The notes beneath the pieces are model-generated. The model searched no databases and had not been told where the DNA came from. It saw only the letters and a list, made by a program, of their open reading frames with translations. Below are positions 1 through 12,274 of a stretch of 64,000 bases of DNA, piece by piece. The DNA comes from Cristatella mucedo (taxonomy: Eukaryota; Bryozoa; Phylactolaemata; Cristatellidae). Made by a program: the position numbers and the translations under genes. The stretch lies in contig WPIO01000026.1 in assembly GCA_009760855.2 (NCBI GenBank), positions 560,001 through 624,000 on the forward strand, in the 5' to 3' direction. Position 1 is the first letter of the stretch; every line of letters starts with the position of its first letter.

Positions 1-709
1 CTTGGAGCCCAGAGACCAGGTCGCGAGGAGTCTTTTCGGTCTGAGACCGTGCAGTGGTCAAGCCGCTATCTATGAGGCGGCACTAGCAGCCCTGACCTCG
101 GCGAGCAGAGCGTGGTGCCCGAGTGGCGACGCAGCGTCCAGACAGAGCGGTGTCTCGACGGCGAGTATTTGCCAATCGCGAACGAGCTCTTGCAGTGGGA
201 CTTGGAAATACTGAGCACGCGGAAGTGAAAATAAATCTATCGCACGGGGGATTGGTTGTGCCGGTCAATGCAACGCCATATTTTGCTCAGAACTGAAGAG
301 TGAGCCGTAAATTTTGGCAGCACCTGCGGGCTGACGGGATTGCACAGTTAGTGTCTAGAGCCACGCCAGTCGCTGGGCCCGGTTCTCCTAGATGAAACCG
401 CGCATTGATGCACGTATGCTCGTGCATTAAATCGTGGTCTTGGCCGTAGCGAGCCGCCTTATGCCTGGCTTTCACCTTGGCTGTACTACTGTGCTCAAGT
501 TTGAGCACACGCTGTACGCGAATGCACTAACATTCAACCTCCGTCTCTTTGCGTGCATCTCTTGACACTAAGTTTTCAAGGCTCGCCTTCGCCAGCAGTC
601 AGTCGTCAGGCAATGTCAAATCCTTTCTCTGATCGAAAGTCTCGCGCCCCAGAGAGCTGTGTCGGCGTGCCTAGAGCCAAGGGCAATAGACACAAAATAA
701 ATACACACT

Positions 710-875
710 GGCTGATTTAACAGCCCCATTTGTTTAGCGGCAGAAGAGCCTTAACGGCTATGACGCAGCTTGCAGTTGACGGGAAATACGGGATCGCCCG
801 AACTGCCAGATTCGAACCCAGGACTTCGGTGGTAAAGAGCGAGCACCTTACCTCATGCGACATGATAGGCGCAGC
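710..875 (-). repeat. SINE-B copy
   Basis: tRNA-derived SINE. On the minus strand it has a box-B-like TTCGAA context, then the core with AGCCGTTAAGGCT and a 3' end GGCTGTTAAATCAGC. The box-B motif appears on the plus strand as GATTCGAACCCAG (809-821). Confidence 0.8.
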
Positions 876-1246
876 AATTCCCTCGGTGCTTTGATCAGGG
901 TCAGATGAAGCGTCAAATGACAGCCGGCGCCCCGAGCCCAGTTACGGCATGACGACGCTGCCCCTGCAGACGCTAAGCTACTGCGCCTTGCAACAGTGTT
1001 TGGCTGCCGACGCCGTGCTGAGAGGCTTCGAAGCCATCACCGCTTGGGAAAGCTCGAACGCCCAGTCGCTTATAGCATTCATCGACGTGAGACGCCAGCC
1101 GCAGATGTGCAACTGTGTCGCTCGTGAGCACCCTCGAAGCTGCCACCGACACCAGACCGCTACACGCTGCGTCTACTTCAGGCAGAGCCGGATCAGGCTC
1201 GAAACCATCGCCTCGGGTGACCAGCAGCGGTGGCGGCGGCGGCAGC

Positions 1247-1259
1247 AGCAGCCGATATC
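1247..1259 (+). repeat. left target-site duplication of the L2 copy
   Basis: AGCAGCCGATATC, identical to 2054-2066. About 20 nt of non-element sequence separate the ATT tail from the right copy, so the exact end is uncertain. Confidence 0.65.
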
Positions 1260-2053
1260 AAGTCTGCCTGCTTTCAGCTACATAGCATTGCTAAAACTCG
1301 GGCTTGCTTAGACAGGGATACCACATCTAAGTTGTTCCGTGCATTTGTGACATCCCGTCTTGACTTCTGTAACTCACTGCTTGCTGGTCTACCGGCATGT
1401 GCAATTAGGCGATTACAGCTGGTGCAAAATTCTGTAGATAGGCTTGTCTGTCGCGAGCGTCGAAGTTGCAACATCATACCGCTTCCGCCGACCTGCATTG
1501 GCTACCAGTCAAGCAACGGATCGACTTCAAGGTTTTGTAGCTCACTTTTAGGTCACTTCATTCTTTGGCTCCAGCCTATCTCTCAGATCTACTCCCCACC
1601 AGGTCAAGCATCGTACCACCCGCTTTTCGGAATCCAACAATTTACCAATACCTCGCACAAACTTCAAATCCTTTAGAGACCGTGCCTTTAGTTCGTAAGC
1701 TCCTAAAGTTATGAACTCACTCCCGACTTGCGTCAGAACACCCCGATTAGACCACATTTAAAAAGAACTTTAAAACACTCCTATTTAGGACAGCATTTAT
1801 TGAGTCCCTGTGATTCGTCCTGCATGTGCTTATGCATGCTGACACTGTTGCATGCTGCCACTAACCACACTTGCATGCTGAGCCTGTGCATGTCACCCCT
1901 AACCATGTTATTCATGCTGTTTATCAAGCATGACACCACTCAACATTCAATCGTGTTACCTTTGCAGCAAATGTAAAGCGCCTAGAAAGAGATTGAGTTC
2001 TCCGAGGGCGCTTTATTGTCATTATTATTTTTTTGATCATTATATCTGCAACG
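1254..2053 (+). mobile_element. 5'-truncated L2/CR1-like LINE, 3' end
   Basis: Carries the C-terminal part of ORF2 (SRLDFCNSLLAGLP, then RRLQLVQNS), continuing with frameshifts through the region equivalent to 28130-28454. It then has the same 3' UTR as the copy at 27578 and ends in the hairpin tail (1970-2015) and an ATT-rich end. A 13-bp direct repeat (AGCAGCCGATATC) flanks it at 1247-1259 and 2054-2066, a likely target-site duplication. The 5' junction shares ATC with the element (microhomology), as often seen in target-primed reverse transcription. It is a dead copy. Confidence 0.85.
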
Positions 2054-2066
2054 AGCAGCCGATATC
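2054..2066 (+). repeat. right target-site duplication of the L2 copy
   Basis: AGCAGCCGATATC, identical over 13 bp to 1247-1259. Confidence 0.65.
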
Positions 2067-2824
2067 GCGGACAGACGCGTTGGTTCGATGGCCTGCATCA
2101 ACGCGTCCATACGACGGCCCTTCGATTCGCGAGTGGAGTCGAACCGGTGACTAGAACGCAATGCAAGTGCCGCCCGAGAGGTTAGGGTCAAAATGAGCTC
2201 TCGCGAGAGAGCGTGCGGCTCTCGGCTACTCAGCGTGCTACTGCATTTAGAGCATACGCTAAACCGACGAGTGGGCTCGGCGCTTCAGGGACCGGACGAA
2301 AGCGGGCGGACCTTTTGCTCAGCCCTGGTGGCTGGGTGGCTCGCTCGCTTGAGCAGGCCTTTCGGCAAGTTTTGACTGGACGAGCAAGACTGGCCAGTCG
2401 CTGCGCCAATCGGTGCGGCGACGCTGCCAGGTCAGGCGCGAGGAGGTCAGTTCAAGGTCAGGCGCGGTGACGCTTCGAGGTCAGGCTCGACAGCTCTTTT
2501 CGCTTCCGAATACCGTCGCGCCGACGTCGCGAGTTGGCCACCGGAGGGAGGCGCTGTCATCGACGACAGACGCATCGCGACGACGACCACTGCTAGATTC
2601 ACACCGCTCGCTGGCTAATGCTACCGAGTCGGCGAGAGCTTCGCGTCGCCCGGCGCGAACGCGAACAGTCGGAAGCGACTTCGCGGCCGAAAGTAGGAGC
2701 CCCGCACGAGTACGGGAAGAGAATGCTAAACTGATCGGATGCTCGGATCGAGACAGCGCTTGCGGCAGTCACTTGTCCCGGTCATCCTATAGGCACCAGC
2801 CAATTACTGGATGGAGAGGAATCA

Positions 2825-2896
2825 AATGTAAAGCGCCTAGAAAGAGATTGAGTTCTCTGAGGGCGCTTTATCAAGTGCATTATTATTATTATTATA
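2825..2896 (+). mobile_element. L2-like 3' tail only
   Basis: Just the terminal hairpin region (AAAGCGCC ... GGCGCTTT) followed by (ATT)n. It is either an extremely 5'-truncated L2 insertion of about 70 nt or the end of a SINE that shares this tail. No clear target-site duplication was seen. Confidence 0.75.
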
Positions 2897-3736
2897 AATC
2901 GGACGTAGAGAGCCGCGAACCCGAGTCTGACTGAAGTGCTAGCAGCCTATTTCAGTCTGCCGCCTGCATTCGCATAGCTTACTAGCGTTTCGCGGGGGGG
3001 GGGGGTCGCTTTGAGGGCTCGGCAGAGCCACATCTCGCAGAGTGACGAGTCTCACGAGCGACTATGCGTTTCGAGCGGCGTGTCCGGCAACGAAAGAGCT
3101 TCTCGTCAGACTCAGCGTCCAACTAGGACAGTAATAGTAATGGCCGACTGAAATCATGTTCGCTTAGTTCACAACGAAAGGAAAGTACCTTTCACCAAGC
3201 ATAATCGAGTGCAAAGTAGATCGCCGACCGTGAGATACGGGGATCGCTCGTCCAGGCACGGCTTAAGCTGGTACCTATTAACTGTGGCACCCGCACAACC
3301 GCTCGCTGTCGCGTCGAACCCGGAAGCGGGCGATTCCGCCTGCTACCCGTCGCCCGCTCTTGTCGCTCGAGCAGTCCTTGCCAGACACTACGAGCCCTCG
3401 CGCAGCCATGATGGCAAACGTCGAGAGTCGAAGGCGCATGGGAAATTTAAGAAGTGAATCGTAATGCCCCTTTCTACGCGATCCAATGCCAACGCTGCAG
3501 AGCTGCAAAGGCGTCAGTGAGTGTGCACGCGAGTACTCACGTGACTGCTTAGATCCACTGCGTGACTGCTGTTATCTCCCGCCGAAGTCCCGGTCGATTC
3601 GTTGGTGGCATTTAAAAAATAGTAATTTCAATAAATAAAGCCAAAAATTATTCCTATATATGCACATTTTAAATAATTCAAAAAATGCATTCCATACTCG
3701 CGTGCTTCTATATCGCGGTGAAAGTTAGCAAGTAAT

Positions 3737-3890
3737 TCGTTCGTATTAACGCCTTAAGAGAACAATCTGTTTTCAGGCGCTTCACATATGCCACGCGGCT
3801 CAAGCCCACGACCTCGGTCATCAGATACGTTCGCCTGGACCTTGGTCGAGGCGAACACCATAACCACCGGCCCAAACCAGCTCAGCATGT
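3737..3890 (-). repeat. SINE-A copy
   Basis: The minus strand reads a tRNA-like head (GCTGAGCTGGTTTGG ... GACCGAGGTCGTGGGCT), then CATATGTGAAGCGCCTGAA and an L2-like 3' hairpin. The last part is degraded. Confidence 0.8.
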
Positions 3891-4252
3891 CTTCAAATTT
3901 AGGAGCTGGCCGTCCGGATTTCGGACAGAGCATACTGTTTAACGGGCCTGTACTACTCAACGACGGATTAGAGAGCTGATCGGACGCTGCCCTGCTGGGC
4001 ATCGTTTCGAAGAGAATTCTGGCAAGGTCGCTGGGTGCGGCTCGGCAAAGCACAGTGAATCAACTCCGGATAAAAATCCAAAAAATCTATATCTTTTGCA
4101 AAAGCAGCACTTCGGACAACCGACGAAGGTCGCCTGCCGGAAGTGTCCTGACATCAGTTTAATGAGGATCGTCCCGCCATTAATGCCTTTCGTGCAGGGG
4201 CAAATGCCTACACTATTCAATCATGCGCTGGCCGTTCGCTTTGTCTGCCCGT

Positions 4253-4470
4253 CTCTCTCTCTCTCTCTCTCTCTCACACTCCTTATCACTTCCTCACTCA
4301 CTTACTAATTAACTACCGCTCTCACTCGCTCACTTTTTCGCTCTCCCTCTCCTTCTCTCACATACTCACTCTCTCTCACACTCGCTCGCTTTATCTCAAT
4401 CTCGCTCGCTCTTTCACTCTATCTCGCTACCTTTCTCCCTTCCACTATCTCTTCTCTGTCGCTCTCTCCT
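4253..4470. repeat. (CT)n and CT-rich low-complexity block
   Basis: A pure TC run at about 4253-4275 followed by imperfect CTCAC/CTCGCT repeats on the plus strand. Confidence 0.85.
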
Positions 4471-7400
4471 CCTCAGCAGTGCAGGACGAAGGCTCGAGGA
4501 AGGGATGCGAGCAAGGCTCTCGGTGAAACTCCCACCATTGAGCTCCTTCCTCGGAGCTCGAGCCGCCGACAATGATCGCCCTGCCCTGCGAACTGGGCGT
4601 GAGCGGCGAGGGGCCGACACACGCCCTCCTCGAGACGGCGCTTTCGTCTACGGAACTTGGGCTGATTAACCTTAAACGCCAAGCTCGCGCTAAAGTGCAC
4701 CCTCCCCCCAGCACGAGAGGATGCGGGAACCCGTCGATCTTGACGCCCGATGCTACACGAAAGCTGAGATTCGGCTGAGTAATAACTCCTGCCGTTCGCT
4801 TACGAGCGATAGTGCCGTTCATCAACCAATCGGCTTCATTCACCCAGAAGAAACTCCGCTTTCGAGAATCGCCCGAACCCTAGCACACCGGTTCACTGCA
4901 GACCTCCCGCTTGGAGCGCTGCATCTCGAGTCCCCCCCCCCCGGGGTAGTCCTGTGCAGACCACCCCACGCAGCTCCCGTACTTCGAGAAAATCGTGGCG
5001 GCAGAGGAAGGCTCTTGCTCTTAAAACCAAAATCAGCTGATTCAGCAGCTTCGTTTACCCTACGCATAGCCGCAGAGGTGCATGTGCAAATTTTCTTGCT
5101 TGCAGCAGGCAATATAGGATTGCCCGCGGCAAGAGTCGAAACCGAGGCCAGGATCGGGCAGCCCTGTGCCCTCCGATCGGCTCATAGACTTACGGCCTTT
5201 GGCGTCTACTCGGCATCTGCTCGCCTATCGAGCCCTCCGGGCGAAAGCGAGGCGGATGTAACACAGTGATAAACTCAGAAGAGCTCCGAAAGCAGGGTGA
5301 GAAATGGGAGTTAAAAAATAATACTATTGCCGGAAGTTATCGGCGTACTACTCGGTCTCGAATCTTTTGGTCACCGGGCAGGGGCGGGTCTGCCGGCTCG
5401 GCCCGTCCGTACGGCCAAGTGGCGCCACGTCTCACTTGGGTCGGGCTCGGGTAGCGGCCGCCCCTACCGCGAGAATCGACAGCAGCAGGTGCTCGCACGC
5501 CGACCGCACCCTCGTGCCTCGACTCGCAGCCGAAGTGTCAACGAAGCGCTCTGCCTTTCGACAGTGCTGTGCAGTCGACCCGAAGTCGGGAGTCGGACTA
5601 GGGAGCGACTAGGCGCCTCGGGCCGGCCGGCCTCTATGACCCTCGTCGCTCCATTCATTACCGGCTCGCCGCTCGGAGATGCACTCGCGTACGATCAGCC
5701 AGCTCTCGCGAGCGGCTTGCGACGCTCGACGAGAGTCGCACGAGCTCACTTCCGTAGAATTCGAAGCCCTGCGTCTATACGGCAAACGGCCGGCGGCGGC
5801 AAGCAGGTCCGTCCTACGAAGCGGGCCTCTGAGCGACCCCTCATCTGAAAAGAATCGCTGCTGCATCGTCGGGTGAACAACGCCGGCCGGTCGGTCGGCC
5901 TCGCTCCCTTCCGGCCTTTTGCTGACCCTTTGCCCGACGTCGTCGCCCCCACGTCGCCGGCCACGAGCGCCCTCCCCCATCCCCCCTTAGTCGCCGGCCA
6001 TCTCACGTGCGGCCTGGCCTCGCGGTCAGCCGACGCCGTCCATAGGAGCCGTCGCATCGGATCCCACCCCCTTCGATCTTGCCTTCGGCCGTCTGCAGTG
6101 GAATGCAGTGTGGCAGGCTCGGGTGGTGCGCCCGCTCGTTCCCCGAAGTAAAACTTAATCTTTATTATTTTGACCATCCGTAGCCAAGTTAACTTCGTCT
6201 CTACAATGCCGCCTGCACCCAAACACTTGGTCATCATTGCACGAAGTTGAGATGCAGCTGGAAGGAAGGAAGGGCGGTCACTCGAGCTGCTTGCCAAGCA
6301 GCGAGGAGCAGGGAAGTTGAGTTATGTATGTGACATCACATTGCCAACGACATGCAATTGAGCCCACTCAAAGTCAAGGTTTACCTCCCCCTGCCGAAAT
6401 CCTGCTATGGTAGTAGTCGGCTACGACAAATGCGAAGCCGTGAGCAGTCTAGTGCATGATGGAAAGGTTGGGATCCCCCGAAATGACCGATGGCTTTTTT
6501 GAGGAAGGTCAAGCTGACCTCTAGCCTGCCCCCACAACTATGCAGCAGCAGCACCGCAGCCACCCATTGAAAGTGAGGCAGTGAGGCTGATGTTGACTGT
6601 TTGGTACCAGTAGAGCCTGCTCTGTCGGAATTGTCGTTGAGTCCAAGCACCGCGGGTGCCGACTATCCACATTCAGCAGCTGAAAGCATAGTGCTATAAC
6701 AGCTGCCGTCACCATCCGCCTATAGAGAGTACAAGCGGTTGTCTTTGATAAAAAGGAGAAAGAGCAAGCGAAGAGAGGAATATATGAGCAGGATGTCAGA
6801 AGCAGAATGCAGTCGGCACGGTCATAGCGAGCTTGTGAGCAGAGCACCCCGGGATCGCCTCGATTAAGACTGAGCAAGGCGAAGTCTGCTGCCTTCGTGA
6901 CTCCTACGCAAATACTGCTGCACCGATGACTACTGAGGTCAGCTTTGATCTTCAGGGGCCCTAACTCGAGCTTCCAATCGTGGTTCCAAAATCCAGGGGT
7001 GCGAATCACGATAATGGCTCATATTAAGGACGCTTAACAATGTCCTGCATTGACTTAAGCGAAGGTGATTGGTTTAGGCCAAGTTATGAAGACCGCAAAG
7101 CCCAAGTCTGCAAAGATGGCGGCGAACAGCCAGAACGAACCTACAGGTCTGGCTGTTTTAATAAGCAGCATAGTTGATAGCTTTCGGACAGGACTCACCT
7201 CCCGCGATTAATTCGGTATAAGAGGACGTTCAAGAGTGGCTCTACAAGACCAAAGCCGAGTAAATACTGATGCACACTATTTATAGAGCTCACCCTGAGG
7301 TACTTGTAAGCCAACAACTGGTGCAGGAAATACCCGGGTCCAGTACAGCAGTAGATCTGCTCGTGATGTCAATGAAGCGCATAGCTCAGCACGTACGAGG

Positions 7401-8207
7401 TCACAGGATGCAAAAAGCCACCACGCTCCGACGTGATGAAGGAGTTTGACGAGGAGTGTGAGCATTGATCTGGAGTCCATCACTAGCAACACTCTGGGTT
7501 GCTCCTATGGTATGCAGACAGGTACCGAGTCGCCACGGTGAATTGTATTTTCAACCAAGCTCCTAGAATCTTGGCACGGGATTCGGGCTAAGAATGCAAG
7601 CTCAGATGGGTAACGAGATGGACCGCTGGTGCAGTAAGCAACCTGCTGTGACGACTTCAGCCATTCTCTTATCTCCTGCATACGCTAGCTTTTTCCTTGG
7701 GAGTGACAGGTTTTTCACCGTCGCTCCTGTTGCATCCGCGTACTAAATGCCTGCTACACGGATTATGTTGTGAGAAAAAGTAAACACACAAATCACGAAA
7801 GGAGGAGGTCCTGTTGTGCCGGAGCAGTGCTGTGCTCTTTAATTTTAGCATGCAGATGGCTCTTTCTTATTATCGGCACGTCATCGAACAGGACTTCGAT
7901 CCTCCAATTTTGCGAAAATCTCAACATCTGGATCTGCCAAGTATTTTGAAGTCCATAAGGAAGCGAATTTCAAAAGTACACAACAAGCCCACAAGCCAAT
8001 CTAGGTATTGTACACTGAAAGAACATATTTTTAGAGAACGGGGAAGGAAGCACCAGTTGATGCTTTCATCAAGAAGCAGCTTTCAACTGCTTTGCTCTAA
8101 GCAGACGAACTTGCTTCGCAGAGCATTGCCTTCGTCATTTATCTATATTCATTGCTTTGTGTGTGCTCCTCTACTATCACGACAGGGATCTCAGATTGAG
8201 CTGCAGA

Positions 8208-8382
8208 GGAGAGAGAGAGAGAGAGAGGAGAGAGAAAGACATCGAGCAGCAGAAACAGACAGATACAGAGAGCAAGTGAGAGAGAGAGGGAGAGAGAAAA
8301 AGGGGAAACACACATACAGAGACACAGACACAGTGGGAGACAAGAGACAGAGACAGAGAGACCGAGAGAGAGAGAGACAGAT

Positions 8383-8450
<68 letters not shown>
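8208..8450. repeat. (GA)n microsatellite, imperfect then pure
   Basis: Imperfect purine repeats lead into a pure AG run at about 8386-8450. Open frames across it (R-E-R-E or S-L-S-L repeats) are artefacts. Confidence 0.95.
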
Positions 8451-8452
<2 letters not shown>

Positions 8453-8549
8453 GATTCCATCTACATATAGCTGCTAGCCTGGATGTAAACGCATTACTAG
8501 TAGTTTGGGCGGTCGTGAATTTGGCAGAGAAAGCTTTTTATTCACAAGA

Positions 8550-8990
8550 CCTGCCATAGCTTGGTTCCTCCATAACAAGCTGAACTGCTGCACCAGTTTC
8601 AGCCTCATCGGGTCTTCAGGTCCTGCGTGGGCAATAAATTAGCTGGTTCATTCCACTGCTGAAAGACCGTTGGTAACAGATGCTTTTGCTCTGCAAGTCC
8701 TAGACTGTGAAACTCACTTCCACGATTCTTACACAACGACAACTACTTTCCTGCTGCCGGCTATGGCATACCCTTTCTAGCCGTCGTGAGCTGCTACTTC
8801 CATGCTACTCACTACTTCACTGCTCTCCTGACTCAGCTATGCTTCTCACTTTCTCTTTGCTGAGTGAGATGAAGTCTGTTGGCTACCGAATGCATACCGA
8901 AAGCGTAGGCTGTGAGTGTACTATACAAAACTCTCCTGTGTAACACCCACATAGTCTTTGTAGCTTTGTGGAGTTACAGACAGATAGTTA
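8550..8990 (+). mobile_element. LINE family C, 3' end
   Basis: Collinear with 40010-40450. In one frame it reads GNRCFCSASPRL, a stop, then NSLPRFLHND, the C-terminal PRLWNSLP motif typical of ORF2 in CR1/L2/Jockey-type LINEs, with TGG mutated to TGA. Downstream it shares GAGATGAAGTCTGT and GAGTTACAGACAGAT with the other copy. This 3' UTR is unlike that of the L2 copies. Confidence 0.7.
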
Positions 8991-8998
8991 TAGAGATA

Positions 8999-9054
8999 CA
9001 CTACATTACATTACTGTGGCATGAGACACTACATTACATTACTGTGGCATGAGA
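8999..9054 (+). repeat. 28-bp perfect tandem duplication
   Basis: Two identical 28-bp units (CACTACATTACATTACTGTG plus GCATGAGA) at 8999-9026 and 9027-9054, immediately after the LINE family C end. Confidence 0.95.
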
Positions 9055-10233
9055 TGCTGCCATGTGCGATAACAGCCAGCAACAGAGGCAGGAAGCAGGA
9101 CATGTCCGACACACCCTTTTGGTTTCTCAGGCTCAAATAGAATCGGTGGCAACTTTGCGGCTGCACTCCACCAAAATCTGTTAGAAGACACAGTGTCGCT
9201 TGGCAACGCAGATTGCTCAGTACATTACTTTGCATCTGGCACACGTCTCAGCAGGGATATCGAAGGCCCCAAAGACGTCTGCTCCGGTCATTCAAACAAG
9301 AGCTTCTGCTGGTGGCTACAGCTGGCAGGCGAACAGCACGAGCTATCGACGGATGCCCCGATTTGGCCACTGTACGGACCACTGCTCCATTTCCAGGTAT
9401 AATTTACAGCTCTCGGTTCCGGCTTGCCTGGCAGATATCAGGCATCGGTTTGTGTTTTCGTGGAATTTCCCGTAAAAAGTTATGCTGCAATTGCACTATC
9501 GGAACAGTTGTAGGAGGCAGCAGCAGGAGTAGTAACAGCAAAAGCAATTGCAGCTGCAGTATCAGCAAGATTCGACCAACCATTAAAGCTGTTGTAATTC
9601 GGGTAATTATAAATTGATAAAATCAAAAAGGGCAGATGCATTGTAGGCTTTTCACTTGGCATCGGAAAGCCACTAAAAACAAGCTCTGCTAGGCTGAGCA
9701 TAGCATAGCTGAGGCAAAGCCGACCGGTTCGTCACAGCACAGACACTCTTGTCACACAAGACCGGTTCAAGCGAGCAAGCGGATTGTGCGGCCCCCAAAA
9801 GCTGCCGATAGCTACTCATGGCATGCCACAGCAGAGACCGATATCGGTAGCCACGCAGATGCAAAGCCAACCATTTTGCGATATCCACGAGCTCCACCAG
9901 TTCATATGTGACAGGCTTTCCCTGGGATGGCATGCAGCAGTAGTGAGGCAGAAGCAGCAGCAGTACGGCGACTGCCTCCAAAGGCAGCTGCTACCAAACA
10001 GTAGGCACGCTTTCGGGAATCAATGGAAATCACCAAAAGCTGTAGGGATCTTTCTTGGGGCTTCATTGAGAGCTGGTCACGTGCGAGCGATAGACGAAGT
10101 GCAGCCTCTGGCCAGTGAGAGCTGCTACAAATCAACAAATCCAAGCTGTGTCACCCACTACCCTGTATCGTGGACTGAATGAGTGCTTGCACACACAGAC
10201 TTGCAAACGAACGTGTGCATGTATATATGTGTG

Positions 10234-10431
<198 letters not shown>

Positions 10432-11269
10432 AGTGTGCTCAAGGACAGAGTGAGCCCACATTGTCCCCCCTAACTGTCTAACTGCTTGCAATGACTGGAC
10501 TGCCGTACAGGTAGGTGGCCGCATGGATGCCAACCCATGCCCCGCCACAGACAGCTAGCTGCACACGTCGTTGGCATCATTACATCTAATTGACACGGTA
10601 AAGAGGGACGTTAGGCATTACGTGGACGTCGGCTCGTTGCTCTTACAGAGCATACAGCAGCAAGCCCAGCCTTGTTCCCTACCAGGGAGGGGGAAGGGAG
10701 TATAACAACAATTATTTTAACAACATGCAGCAGCAGCACGACACTGCTTGTGCCAGGCAGAGGGACGCAAGATGCTGTAAACGACATGAAGTCCAAAATC
10801 TCACATCCAGAAAAGCAGCCGAGGAGGTTAGTCCGTGTTCACAGCTACCTGCTCCGCAAACAATTTTCGTGTATTTGCATATGGCAGCCATGGTTCTGGC
10901 ACGATTGACTGCGTTTTTAGTCAGCAGTGTTTGAGCATTTTCAGCATGACAAAAGAGCTCTCAATTGTGACATCATTCCTGTGCTTGAGAGGACTGCGGA
11001 TATTATTATGCAGATTGTACTGCCATTTAAATTGAGCCATTGCAAGCAAAAAAGTTGGTGAGCGAGTTGGAATGATAACTGTAATAATCATAACCACAAT
11101 ACAATATTTGTACAGTGTTCTTTGAGAACTAAATATCTTGACAGGTAGCTTGACATATGCTAAACAGGAAGAATGTCAATTGATTGGGGATAACAGGCAC
11201 AATTTCAGCATACACAAGCACGCAAAGGACAATTCAAAGGCATGGAGCAAATGCTCCGAGGGACTGGCA

Positions 11270-11640
11270 GGTTTTAGCGCATTTTCAACTATTGTCAAGT
11301 CAAGATCAGTCAGTGAGTTCCAGGCTCTGGGAACATATAAACTTGAGCCAAGGTCTCTAGATTATTCGAAACTGGACGTTGGAGGCACAGCACAAAAGAC
11401 ACGAGAGTGACAAGGGCAGGTGGCATGAAAATGAGCCGAGCACGTATTTCACATTGGTAGGCCGGAGCAGGAGAATGGAGGAGCCTAAAAGTGAGTGACA
11501 GAACCTTGAAGTCAACACGCCACTTGACGTGAAGCCAGTGCAGGTCGGTGAGAAGTTTTGAAAATATGTAGTTGCAACGATGAGAAGTTGAAAATGTGGT
11601 AGTTGCGACTTTCACGACCGAAAAGCCTGGCTGCACATCT
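11270..11640 (-). mobile_element. L2-like LINE fragment, ORF2 C-terminal part
   Basis: The minus strand reads LLTDLHWLHVKWRVDFKVLS then LTFRLLHSPAPAYQ, matching the block at 28125-28215 of the best copy. It is truncated on both sides with no 3' tail. Confidence 0.8.
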
Positions 11641-12274
11641 TGCATAAACTGTGCCCCTAATGCCCGGCTCTCAATCTTGGCTGTGGAGCAGACAAGGCAA
11701 CTATACAGTTGCGATCGCCGCCACTGTTAAACGGCTGGCAATCTTCTGAGCCAACCACTTTCTGGCAGGGTCAAAGCAAGAGCACTGGGCATCTGTTTCT
11801 ACTGCCAGTGCTCCAAGAGTGCTGCCAAGCTTAGTGGCCTAGCATGAGCACCGACATCAACAGGTCCTCAATCCTGGTTCAAGCGTGCAAACCAGGGGCC
11901 TTTGGCCTAGCAACAACAGATCACCGTGCAGGTTACGTTCATCAGCCTGAGGTTAACGATTTTAGCACAAGTTCGCAAAGGCGATGAGAGCTGTTTAGCC
12001 GGGGGGGGGGATTGGGAGGAGAGGCCCGTTGAAAACATACATACCAACCAGGAAGAGTACCCCAGTCACGAATTGCCTAAGCTTTCCTAGTTTCCATTGC
12101 GGCAGTGGAGTGTAGACACCAACTTCCGAGAATAGATCTGTGGGTAAAATAGCACAGTACATCTGCATTTCGTCAGCTTTACACCCGGACAAAGCCAGCT
12201 AGGGCCAGTTGACCTGGCTTCCGGTGGCTCTTACATGAGCTAATTAGCTTCTTTTAACTATGAAAAAAGTGGCA

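Larger units (their letters stand above)
1..6160. other. CpG-rich domain without a recognised gene
   Basis: CG dinucleotides are far denser here than in the rest of the window, for example throughout 2200-2800 and 4900-6120. Many overlapping open frames exist in all frames (the longest are about 183 residues), but none shows a recognisable domain, and GC-rich DNA with few stops produces such frames by chance. Apart from the listed L2 and SINE insertions, a 12-nt G run (2994-3005), an AT-rich patch (3605-3700) and a pyrimidine-rich block (4250-4470), I see no features. It could be an unmethylated regulatory or promoter region of a neighbouring gene; that is inference. Confidence 0.5.

Noticed and set aside
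5327-6297. Overlapping open frames of 120-183 residues in the CpG-rich region
   Set aside because: GC-rich sequence has few stop codons. Frames occur on both strands over the same bases and none resembles a known protein.
6521-7009. 162-residue minus-strand open frame
   Set aside because: No recognisable domain, no splice or regulatory context, Cys/Leu-rich composition as expected from chance.
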